From Brasilonema bromeliae SPC951 (GTDB taxonomy: Bacteria > Cyanobacteriota > Cyanobacteriia > Cyanobacteriales > Nostocaceae), in contig NZ_QMEB01000001.1 in assembly GCF_012912135.1 (NCBI RefSeq), positions 23,560 to 66,606 of the forward strand: 43,047 bases of DNA. The letters run 5' to 3'. Numbering within the stretch: the first letter of the stretch is position 1; the number at the start of each line of letters is the position of its first letter. Below, piece after piece: positions 29,758 to 38,292 of the stretch. Both the position numbers and the translations under genes were made by a program. Under the pieces are notes generated by a model, which saw only the letters and a program-made list of their open reading frames with translations, had not been told where the DNA came from and ran no database searches.

Positions 29758-30363
29758 ATGACTTCAGCAAAAGCCAATGACTTAACGACGCTGGCTCAGT
29801 GGATGGCAGGCGATTTCAGCAATTACAAGCAATCCTACCACAAGCCTCAGCAATTTGCTCATATCCATATCTTTTTTCGTCCCTTACCCTTTGAGTTTTT
29901 CAATGCGATTGGTTTTTACTCAGAACAGGTTTACGATCACGACTTATGGAGTCCCTATCGTCAGGGAGTGCATCGATTAATTGACGAGGGAGAGCAAATT
30001 TATATAGAAAATTACAGTCTGAACGATCCATTGCTCTATGCAGGAGCAGCACGGGAATTAAGCATTCTCAGAACTATTACACCAGATTGTATCGAACGAC
30101 GATATCACTGCTCTATGATTTTCAAACGACAGGGCGAGATGTTTCAAGGCAGTGTCGAGCCAGGGAACAAATGCTTAATCGAGCGAAAGGGCTGTTTAAC
30201 GTATCTCATCAGTGATGTGGAGCTGACAGCAACAACGTGGGTTAGCCTGGATAAAGGTATGGATGTTAATACCCATCAACAAGTTTGGGGATCCACGTTT
30301 GGGGCGTTGGAGTTTGAAAAGCGGGAGAGTTTTGCACATGAACTTCCCGAGTATCGTCTTTGA
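29758..30363 (+). CDS. cpeT: Phycobiliprotein lyase CpeT
   Basis: LTTLAQWMAGDFSNYKQSYHKPQQFAHIHIFFRPLPFEFF..GFYSEQVYDHDLWSPYRQGVHRL. Confidence 0.95.
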   Translation: MTSAKANDLTTLAQWMAGDFSNYKQSYHKPQQFAHIHIFFRPLPFEFFNAIGFYSEQVYDHDLWSPYRQGVHRLIDEGEQIYIENYSLNDPLLYAGAARELSILRTITPDCIERRYHCSMIFKRQGEMFQGSVEPGNKCLIERKGCLTYLISDVELTATTWVSLDKGMDVNTHQQVWGSTFGALEFEKRESFAHELPEYRL

Positions 30364-30375
30364 AGCAACAGTTTT

Positions 30376-30726
30376 ATGAACGCCTTAGGTGAGCAAACGG
30401 AAGCTGGGGTAAAAATAGGGATGTTACCACCGGAAGCTGAAAAAAAAATGCAATGCTGGATCCGGAGCCGACATCTGATCTGTTCCGGAAATTTTTTTGT
30501 TTTTGAATCAGTGGATTACAGTGCAGTTGAACGATTTTCAGAGTGTATTGCAGCACTGGGAGGGGCGTTATTATCCATTGAACCCATTGGCAAAATCTGG
30601 ATGGGCGATCATCGTCAGGTGATTCTTTATCGGGCGAAGGCAAGTTTACATACGCCTCATCATACCTTAAAACAATACTGGCTAAAATACGGTGGTTTTC
30701 GCACAAGGTTTGATGAGCGTGTTTAG
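30376..30726 (+). CDS. cpeR: Phycoerythrin operon activator CpeR
   Basis: KKMQCWIRSRHLICSGNFFVFESVDYSAVERFSECIAALGGALLSIEPIGKIWMGDHRQVILYRAKASLHTPHH; position after cpeT. Confidence 0.9.
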   Translation: MNALGEQTEAGVKIGMLPPEAEKKMQCWIRSRHLICSGNFFVFESVDYSAVERFSECIAALGGALLSIEPIGKIWMGDHRQVILYRAKASLHTPHHTLKQYWLKYGGFRTRFDERV

Positions 30727-30733
30727 TAGAATA

Positions 30734-31069
30734 ATGGATAAAAGAATTCAAGATCGGGAAATTATCAAAAAATTAATTACTGATTACGTCAATGAAGCTT
30801 TAACCAGAAATGACGTGGAAAAATAAATAATTTTTGATACAGAACACGACCATTATCAATTAGTGAATGTTGGTTGGCGAAATCGCCATCGGGTTTACGG
30901 TTGTGTGCTGCATTTCGATATTAAGAATGATAAGATTTGGCTTCAATATAATGGTACAGAAATTGATTTTGCAGAGGAATTAATCAAACAGGGTGTACCA
31001 AAAGAGGATGTTGTTCTTGGGTTTCATTCGCCTTTTATGCGACAGTTTACAGAATACGCAGTTGGTTAA
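30734..31069 (+). pseudogene. xisI-like gene copy interrupted by TAA
   Basis: Near copy of 34222-34557; gaaaaataaataattttt replaces gaaagacaaatgattttt (E R Q M -> E K stop I). Confidence 0.9.
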
Positions 31070-31094
31070 GCAAGACAATCCATACAAACAATTC

Positions 31095-32060
31095 ATGAGC
31101 GATGTCAATGAACGTACCGATTTTGATAGTCCCTGGAAAGAAGTTTTAGAAGCTTACTTTCCTCAAGCAATGCAATTCTTCTTTCCCGAAACTGTTGCAT
31201 TGATTGATTGGGAACGTCCCTACGAGTTTCTGGATAAAGAATTTCAACAAATTGCCCGCGAAGCCGAACAAGGCAAACGATACGCTGATAAATTAGTTAA
31301 AGTTTGGCGTACCCAAGGACAAGAGCTTTGGTTATTGGTGCATGTCGAAATTCAAGCCCAACCGGAAGAAAACTTTGCAGAGCGGATGTTTACATACAGC
31401 TTTCGGATTTTTGACCGCTTCCACCAGCCTGCTGTTAGTTTAGCAATTTTGTGTGACGCTAACCGTCAATGGCGACCAAATAGCTACAGTTATAGTTATC
31501 CCGATACTCGGTTGAACTTTGAATTTGGAACTGTCAAGCTTTTGGACTACGAAAGCCGTTGGACAGAACTCGAAGTAAGTGAGAATCCTTTTGCAACCGT
31601 GGTGATGGCGCATTTGAAAACACAACAGACACGCCAACAACCCCAGGAACGCAAAACTTGGAAATTTAGCCTGATTCGCCGACTCTATGATTTAGGCTTG
31701 CAAGAGCAGGATATCCGTAACCTATATCGATTTATTGATTGGGTTATGATATTGCCAAAGGCGTTGGAAGCAGAGTTTTGGGAACAGTTCAAACAATTTG
31801 AACAGGAGCGTACTATGAGATACGTTACTACAGGTGAGCGCATTGGCTATGAGCGCGGTAAACAGGAAGGTAAACAGGAACAGACACAGACGCTCATTCT
31901 ACGACTATTACAAAGACGGGTGGGAGAATTATCATTAGAAGTGCGATCGCACATCCAATCTCTCACTCTTTCTCAGCTAGAAGAACTTGGTGAAGCCTTG
32001 TTAGATTTTACCGCGATGGAGGATTTGCTCAATTGGTTGCAAGCAAATCAAAGCGAGTAG
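31095..32060 (+). CDS. Rpn-family/DUF4351 putative nuclease-transposase-like protein
   Basis: MSDVNERTDFDSPWKEVLEAYFPQAMQFFFP..DWERPYEFLDKEFQQIAREAEQGKRYADKLVKVW..ELWLLVHVEIQAQ; ATG 31095 within ORF 30993-32060. Confidence 0.85.
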   Translation: MSDVNERTDFDSPWKEVLEAYFPQAMQFFFPETVALIDWERPYEFLDKEFQQIAREAEQGKRYADKLVKVWRTQGQELWLLVHVEIQAQPEENFAERMFTYSFRIFDRFHQPAVSLAILCDANRQWRPNSYSYSYPDTRLNFEFGTVKLLDYESRWTELEVSENPFATVVMAHLKTQQTRQQPQERKTWKFSLIRRLYDLGLQEQDIRNLYRFIDWVMILPKALEAEFWEQFKQFEQERTMRYVTTGERIGYERGKQEGKQEQTQTLILRLLQRRVGELSLEVRSHIQSLTLSQLEELGEALLDFTAMEDLLNWLQANQSE

Positions 32061-32180
32061 CACCTTACCATATAGGCTTCGCCACATCTTGAATCACAAA
32101 GAATGTTGTCAGGAAACATTTTTCCACGCCAGCGTATTAAGCTCAGTATATATATTGATCTCAAACCGCAAGCTGGAACA

Positions 32181-33008
32181 ATGATAATTTGGACACCCAA
32201 TCAACCACTGCAAAACGGACGCTTTATCATTCAAAAAGTCCTTGGTAGCGGTGGCTTTGGTATTACCTACAGTATCCTCGAACAGCGTACGGGTAAATTA
32301 TTTGTCCTGAAAACCCTCAACCACATTCAGCAAATAAGAAAAGACTTCTCGGAACGACAGGTAAAATTTGTCCAGGAGATGACGCGGTTAGCACGATGCA
32401 CTCACCCCCATATTGTGAAATTTGAGGATGTCATCCAAGAAGATGGACTGTGGGGGATGCTGATGGAATATATTGATGGCGTGGATTTAAAGACTTATGT
32501 TGATGAGGGTGGGCAATTGTCAGAGGATGAAGCCTTACGCTACATTAACCAAATTGGGCAAGCTTTAGAATATGTCCATCAACAAGGATTCTTACATCGG
32601 GATATCAAGCCTCATAATATTATCTTGCGCCGTGGCAAACAAGAAGCAGTATTGATTGATTTTGGTCTTGCCCGTCAGTTTAGCACTGGTGAAAAATCCA
32701 TCAGCATGACGAGTGATGGAACCGAGGGTTATGCACCCATTGAACAGTACAGAAGAAAGGGCAATTTTGGTGCGTATACTGATGTTTATGCTTTAGCCGC
32801 AACGTTGTATTTTTTGCTGACAGCTGATGCGCTCAAAGCTGCTGACGAAGAAATAGTTTCAGATCTTCGTCGCAAGTATGAGGATGAAGAATTACCACCG
32901 CCAAAGCAATTTAACCCCGAGATTAGCCATAGAGTAAACGAGGCGATTCTCAAAGGGATGGCATTGGAACCACAAGATAGAGTGCAGACGGTGCGGAAGT
33001 GGTTATAA
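32181..33008 (+). pseudogene. Ser/Thr protein kinase domain, N-terminal part of a split kinase-GUN4 gene
   Basis: GSGGFGITY, HRDIKPHNII, DFGLA; ends VQTVRKWL-TAA directly upstream of and in frame with the GUN4 ORF. Confidence 0.75.
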
Positions 33009-33662
33009 TTGGTGATGCCCAGAAAAGTAAATCCTCCAATTCCTCAAGTATCAATCTCCAATCCACAACCGAAAATACAAAATCAACAATCAATTTATAT
33101 TGCAACCCCAGTAGTAAGTTCAAAACAGTCTTCTCAAGGAATTTTGAAGTGGCTAGAAGGAATTATACCCAAAAATTCAAAATCAGATGATGAGATTAGG
33201 TTAATCACAGCGAAGATGGACTACACCCAACTGCGTGACTTACTCACAGCAGGAAATTGGAAACAAGCTGATGAAGAAACAAGGCGAGTTATGCTAGCGG
33301 TAGCGAGGAGAGAAAAAGAAGGTTGGCTTAATGGTGAAGATATTGATCACTTTCCCTGTGAAGACCTCCGCACAATTGACCAATTGTGGGTAAAATACAG
33401 CAATGGGCGCTTTGGCTTCTCTGTGCAAAAGGGCATTTATCAAAGTCTGGGTGGAACCAGAGAATACGACACGAAGATTTGGGAAGCTTTTGCCGACGCA
33501 GTCGGTTGGAGGTTGGTGTTTGGGGAGGAAGAGTGGTGGAGTGGCGATATTTTTTATGACTACAGGATCACACCCAAGGGACACCTCCCCGTTGGGGGTC
33601 TGTGGGGGTGGTTAGCACGGCACCCTGTTCTTTGTCTTCTTCTCTCACGTCGAGACTTGTAG
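33009..33662 (+). pseudogene. GUN4 domain, C-terminal part of the split kinase-GUN4 gene
   Basis: LRDLLTAGNWKQADEETRRVMLAVARREKEGWLNGEDIDHFPCEDLRTIDQLWVKYSNGRFGFSVQKGIYQSLGG. Confidence 0.75.
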
Positions 33663-33787
33663 AATTTAACATATAAGGCTTACAGATTTTTATTAAGATT
33701 TATATACGAGTCACTTTGGGTCGAAGTTTTGAGGGTTCTGGCTTTGGGGTGTTATTGATATCATATAGATAATGATTTTGCACAGCG

Positions 33788-34234
33788 TTGCAGGTCAATT
33801 TTCTACTAAATTTCACTATGCCTGCAAAAGATATCTTTCACAACGCAGTCAAACATGCACTTGAAAAAGATGGATGGTTGATTACAGACGATCCAATATA
33901 TTTGGATTTCGGCGGAGTTGAAATTTATATTGATTTAGGTGCAGAAAAAATAATTGCAGCAGAGAGAGAAGGAGAAAAAATTGCCGTTGAAGTCAAAAGT
34001 TTTATTGGAGGTTCAGCGATTTCTCAGTTTCACACAGCTTTGGGACAATTTATTAACTATCGAACTGCCTTGAATCAAGAGCAACCAGAACGAGAATTAT
34101 TTTTAGCTGTTCCCAACATCACTTATGAAACATTTTTTAAACTTGAGCTAGTTCAAATTGTTATCCAATCTCAAAACCTCAAGCTGCTGATTTACGAACC
34201 AGAACAGGAAGTGATTGAACGATGGATAAGATAG
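33788..34234 (+). CDS. xisH: XisH-like protein (fdxN element excision controlling factor family)
   Basis: MPAKDIFHNAVKHALEKDGWLITDDPIYLDFGGVEIYIDLGAEKIIAAEREGEKIAVEVKSFIGGSAISQFHTALGQFINYR. Confidence 0.93.
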   Translation: MQVNFLLNFTMPAKDIFHNAVKHALEKDGWLITDDPIYLDFGGVEIYIDLGAEKIIAAEREGEKIAVEVKSFIGGSAISQFHTALGQFINYRTALNQEQPERELFLAVPNITYETFFKLELVQIVIQSQNLKLLIYEPEQEVIERWIR

Positions 34235-34557
34235 TTCAATATCGGGAAATTATCAAACGATTGATTACTGATTACGTTAATGAAGCTTCAACCAGAGATG
34301 ACGTAGAAAGACAAATGATTTTTGATACGGAACATCACCATTATCAATTAGTGAATGTTGGTTGGCGAAATCGCCATCGAGTGTACGGTTGTGTGCTGCA
34401 TTTCGATATTAAGAATGATAAGATTTGGCTTCAATATAATGGTACAGAAATTGATTTTGCAGAGGAATTAATCAAACAGGGTGTACCAAAAGAGGATGTT
34501 GTTCTTGGGTTTCATTCGCCTTTTATGCGACAGTTTACAGAATACGCAGTTGGTTAA
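34222..34557 (+). CDS. xisI: XisI-like protein
   Basis: MDKIVQYREIIKRLITDYVNEASTRDDVERQMIFDTEHHHYQLVNVGWRNRHRVYGCVLHFDIKNDKIWLQYNGTE; overlaps xisH. Confidence 0.93.
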   Translation: MDKIVQYREIIKRLITDYVNEASTRDDVERQMIFDTEHHHYQLVNVGWRNRHRVYGCVLHFDIKNDKIWLQYNGTEIDFAEELIKQGVPKEDVVLGFHSPFMRQFTEYAVG

Positions 34558-34579
34558 GCAAGACACATCATATATCAAA

Positions 34580-34648
34580 ATGGAGAAGCCAGAGATTTAC
34601 TTTAAGAGTGCAAGGAAGTTTAAGCAGGCGTTGTTAGATGTGTTGTAA
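34580..34648 (+). pseudogene. 3'-end fragment of a Ser/Thr kinase gene
   Basis: MEKPEIYFKSARKFKQALLDVL* versus EKPEIYFKSATEFKQALLDVL* at 37555-37619. Confidence 0.7.
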
Positions 34649-34751
34649 CGAGTTTAAATTCCCTCACAATAGTGTGTTCCATAATTTGAACAGGAGCGCA
34701 ATATGAGCTACATTATTCCAAACTACATTCCAATGAGCGAGGTTAGTAGTA

Positions 34752-34988
34752 ATGTTGAAGTCAGTTGAAGGAGTTTTTAAAAACGGTGCGATTGAGTTAT
34801 CTGAAGTACCATCCGATGTAGTAGAAAGCCGCGTCATCGTTACTTTTTTAGAAGCAAAGCCAGTTCAATTCACTCCACAAATAATGTACTTCGGTATGTT
34901 CGCTGATTCCAATCAACAATCAACCGAAGAAGATTTCAAAATAGCAGAATTTCATGGTGATTTTGGCGATGAATTAGACTGGTCTTAG
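34752..34988 (+). CDS. Antitoxin-like small protein
   Basis: 78-aa ORF just upstream of PIN toxin; MLKSVEGVFKNGAIELSEVPSDVVESRVIVTFLE. Confidence 0.7.
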   Translation: MLKSVEGVFKNGAIELSEVPSDVVESRVIVTFLEAKPVQFTPQIMYFGMFADSNQQSTEEDFKIAEFHGDFGDELDWS

Positions 34989-34994
34989 ATAAAA

Positions 34995-35393
34995 ATGAAA
35001 TATGTTATTGATACTCATGCTCTGATTTGGTTCCTAGAAGGTAATCCCCGCTTGGGAAGTAACGCGAAAACAATTCTTTCCAATCCTGAGAGCCAATTAA
35101 TTATACCTGCTACAGCTTTAGCTGAGGCTGTTTGGATTGTAGAACGTGGACGAACATCGATTTCTTCAGCAATTGCTTTACTTTCAGCAGTCAATGCGGA
35201 CACTCGTATTGTAGTATATCCATTAGACACAAACGTCATTCAACAAACTATCAATTTATCTGCTATTGCAGAAATGCACGACCGACAAATTGTTGCAACT
35301 GCGATAGTTTTGGTCAATCAAGGAGAAACTGTTGTTTTGTTAACCTGTGACCAAAATATTACCGCATCAGGATTGGTAACTATTATTTGGTAA
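34995..35393 (+). CDS. PIN-domain toxin (VapC family)
   Basis: MKYVIDTHALIWFLEGNPRLG..IPATALAEAVWIVERGR..MHDRQIVATA. Confidence 0.88.
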   Translation: MKYVIDTHALIWFLEGNPRLGSNAKTILSNPESQLIIPATALAEAVWIVERGRTSISSAIALLSAVNADTRIVVYPLDTNVIQQTINLSAIAEMHDRQIVATAIVLVNQGETVVLLTCDQNITASGLVTIIW

Positions 35394-35559
35394 CTTCAAA
35401 TAATGATTTTTTCAATTATTCTTGATTTGCTTCAGACGAACTATTACCACCTTCTTTTTGAAACTCTTCTATAACTGACTTAATTTCCTCTGCTTCAACA
35501 TCTGCTTGTTCACTTTTGGAGTAGATTAGCAGGAGGATAATGCTTGTAGGTGATTCAAG

Positions 35560-35844
35560 CTAATAGATCAGGCGATAACCACCACTTTTACCTTTTTGGA
35601 TATCACTGTTACGAACTCGTACCTTGAAAACAGTGTTTCCTGTTCCAGATATTTGATCGCCAACAAAGTCTCCTGCTTGTAGTTGTGCAATTATCGGCTG
35701 AATATCAGATCGAATGTGGCGATACTTTTTAGATAGGGTGCGTAGTCGGCGCTGGAATTCATCTGTAAAATTAACTTGAACTGAGGGTGGTTCACTCTGC
35801 ATCAATTCCATCCCACAGTTCTGAAACAGGTTTAGTTTTTCCAA
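35560..35844 (-). CDS. RelE/HigB-like mRNA interferase toxin
   Basis: VNFTDEFQRRLRTLSKKYRHIRSDIQPIIAQLQAGD..GNTVFKVRVRNSDIQKGKSGGYRLIY. Confidence 0.78.
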   Translation of the reverse strand: MEKLNLFQNCGMELMQSEPPSVQVNFTDEFQRRLRTLSKKYRHIRSDIQPIIAQLQAGDFVGDQISGTGNTVFKVRVRNSDIQKGKSGGYRLIY

Positions 35845-36046
35845 CTTTTGCTTCTTGCAATGAAGTGCGAAGACTGTTTAACACAGATTCTTTTGGTTCA
35901 TCATCTTCATCCATCTCATCTTCCACAAATAGCACAATCACTTTAACGCGGCTATGCTTTTGAACTGTCAGCGGTTCATCCAAACACAGTGTACCGTTTT
36001 CGTCAACGCTTCCCATGACTTCTTGTGCTTTCATTTTTCCTCCCAA
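35792..36046 (-). CDS. Antitoxin partner of the RelE-like toxin
   Basis: 84-aa ORF overlapping the toxin start; GSVDENGTLCLDEPLTVQKHSRVKVIVLF. Confidence 0.72.
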   Translation of the reverse strand: MGGKMKAQEVMGSVDENGTLCLDEPLTVQKHSRVKVIVLFVEDEMDEDDEPKESVLNSLRTSLQEAKVGKTKPVSELWDGIDAE

Positions 36047-36184
36047 AGTCTGTCAGCTTATCTTCTTATAATATTTTGCACCAATCTCAAGAAAGTTATT
36101 ATTACTGTATATCGAGTCTAGGATGGAGCTAAGAATGACTATAATAAAAAATAAAAACCGTAAAAATACATATAAAAATTACCA

Positions 36185-36544
36185 ATGCCTGCCAAAGTCA
36201 CCCTCACAATTACTCAAGGGAAATCACCAGGACGGCAATATACTTTCGACTCTCGCACGACCTGTATAATTGGCAGAGCAAAAGACTGGAACCCGCAACT
36301 ACCAGATGATGATGATCATCTTACCATTTCCCGCTATCACTGCTTATTAGATATCAACCCGCCAGATATTCGCGTGCGGGATTTTGGTAGTAGAAATGGA
36401 ACTTACGTAAATGGTAAAAAAATTGGACAACGCCAATCAAAGCAAACTCCAGAAGAAGCTGCAAAGTTGGAATTAACAGAGTATGATTTGCAAGATGGAG
36501 ATGAAATTAAACTGGGTAATACGGTGTTTGTCGTTGGAGTTTAA
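36185..36544 (+). pseudogene. FHA domain, N-terminal part of a decayed FHA-Ser/Thr kinase gene
   Basis: CIIGRAKDWNPQLPDDDDHLTISRYHCLLDINPPDIRVRDFGSRNGTYVNGKKIG; stop TAA 36542-36544 is in frame with the kinase that follows. Confidence 0.7.
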
Positions 36545-37619
36545 GTTGAATTAGAATCACTTAAAATTCCTCCTTTCATCCCAGGTACAGTTAATATTCA
36601 TCATGTCAACCAACGCCCAACACAAGCACCATTCTTCTTAGAATTGATTAAACGCTTGTTGGGTTTAGCAGAGAAAGGTGACGAAAATCTCATAGCAATT
36701 CGTGGTTATAGCATTATCCAACTATTAGGAAAAGGTGGTTGTGGCGAAGTTTATTTAGCGCAGCATAATCAAACCAACAATTTTGTCGCCCTGAAAGTTA
36801 TGTTACCTGCAGTTGCTGCAAATGACAGGGCAATACAAATGTTTCTCCGGGAGACAGAAAATACGAAAGCGTTGCGACATCCTGATGTCGTGAAATTGCT
36901 TGATTATGGTTACTCCGAGAGCATTTTCTTTTTCACAATGGAGTATTGTGAAGGTGGTACTGTTACTGACTTAATGCAGCGACAGGGAGGAAAGTTATCA
37001 ATAGATATTGCTCTCCCAATTACTCTCCAAGTTTTAAACGGTTTAGAATACACCCACAACGCAGAAATTCCTAATGTCAAATTAGGTAATAGTGGATTTG
37101 GTAAAGGTAGGGGTTTGGTTCACCGCGATCTCAAACCAAGTAATATTTTTCTGGGCAATGTTGATGGTAAACTCACAGTAAAAATCGGAGACTACGGTTT
37201 ATCAAAGGCGTTTGATTTGGCAGGTTTAAGCGGTGAGACCAGCGCTGCGGGAGGGTTTCCCGACAGCCAGGCGACTGGCGAACCCGGAGGGTCAAACTTT
37301 AACAGGTTATAAAGCAGGTACTCCCGTTTTGATGTGTCGCCAGCAACTCTTAAATTATAAGCGTGTTCAACCAGAAGTCGATGTGTGGGCTGCTGCTGCT
37401 TGTCTCTACTATATGCTGACAGGATTTTTTCCTCGTAATTTCACTGACAGAGACCTCTTGAAAGCAGTATTAGAAAATGACTGCGTACCTATTAGCCAGC
37501 GTGATGCAAGTATACCTCAACGACTGGCAGAGGTGATTGATTTAGCTTTGGTGGAGAAGCCAGAAATTTACTTCAAGAGTGCGACGGAGTTCAAGCAGGC
37601 GTTGTTGGATGTGTTGTGA
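36545..37619 (+). pseudogene. Ser/Thr kinase domain, frameshifted by a 58-bp repeat insertion
   Basis: GKGGCGEVYLAQH, VHRDLKPSNIFLG; ORFs 36644-37312 and 37233-37619 rejoin (DLAGLSG-QTLTGYKAGTP) when 37235-37292 is removed. Confidence 0.88.
37235..37292 (+). repeat. 58-bp dispersed repeat inserted in kinase gene
   Basis: gagaccagcgctgcgggagggtttcccgacagccaggcgactggcgaacccggagggt; related copy on the - strand at about 42125-42182. Confidence 0.9.
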
Positions 37620-37626
37620 TATTAAC

Positions 37627-37682
37627 CACTGTTCACTGTTCACTGTTCACTGTTCACTGTTCACTGTTCACTGTTCACTGTT
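37627..37682. repeat. Heptamer STRR (CACTGTT)x8
   Basis: 56 bp of perfect 7-bp period; overlaps cpeZ stop codon. Confidence 0.97.
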
Positions 37683-38292
37683 GTCGCCTAGCATTCAAAT
37701 TAATAACTTGCTCCAACCGAGATAAAGCACTCACAGCCGACTCCCGTACATAAGAATCAGCAGACTCATCATTCGTCAAACCTTTCAAGACTTCTATTGC
37801 TCGATCATCTCCCGATGCTGCGAGTGCGTTGACGACTGACACCGCCACCGCTACATTATCTGTCGTTTTCAGCGCCTCATCCAAGATATCAAAAGCAGGA
37901 GAACCAACCTCACCCAACGCCATCACAGCTGCAATATGAACCACTGGATTGGGGTCATTGATGGCAGTTTGCAATCCTTGCAAACCTTCAGTTGGAAAGG
38001 GAACATCTGGATAGTTTACCGCAATTTGTGCCAGCGCCTTTGCACAGCTACCCCGGACAGTCACATTGTTGCTGTTGAGTAATGATTTTACCAGAGATGG
38101 TACGCTATCTACACCAATGACACCTAAAGTCTTGACTGCTGCTCGACGAAGGGTGACATCTTCATCATTGAGAACACTCATCAGACGAGGAATCGTATTT
38201 TCATCACGATTTTCAGCCAACTCGAACATCGCCCGTTCTCGCAGGTGGGGGTTGGGGTGTTTCAGTTGTTCAAATAGCGAATCTACTGTCAT
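37675..38292 (-). CDS. cpeZ: CpeZ, HEAT-repeat phycoerythrin lyase/chaperone-like protein
   Basis: HEAT repeats; LFEQLKHPNPHLRERAMFELAENRDENTIPRLMSVLNDEDVTLRRAAVKTLGVIG; overlaps cpeY end. Confidence 0.9.
   Translation of the reverse strand: MTVDSLFEQLKHPNPHLRERAMFELAENRDENTIPRLMSVLNDEDVTLRRAAVKTLGVIGVDSVPSLVKSLLNSNNVTVRGSCAKALAQIAVNYPDVPFPTEGLQGLQTAINDPNPVVHIAAVMALGEVGSPAFDILDEALKTTDNVAVAVSVVNALAASGDDRAIEVLKGLTNDESADSYVRESAVSALSRLEQVINLNARRQQ

Noticed and set aside
33788-34557. xisH/xisI as evidence for an fdxN-type excision element in this window
   Set aside because: XisH/XisI homologs are widespread without fdxN elements; no large serine recombinase (XisF) or attachment sites were seen.
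37627-37682. Tandem (CACTGTT)x8 and the similar arrays at 29677 and 39592 as CRISPR-like repeats
   Set aside because: Seven-bp period with no spacers; fits known STRR family of filamentous cyanobacteria.
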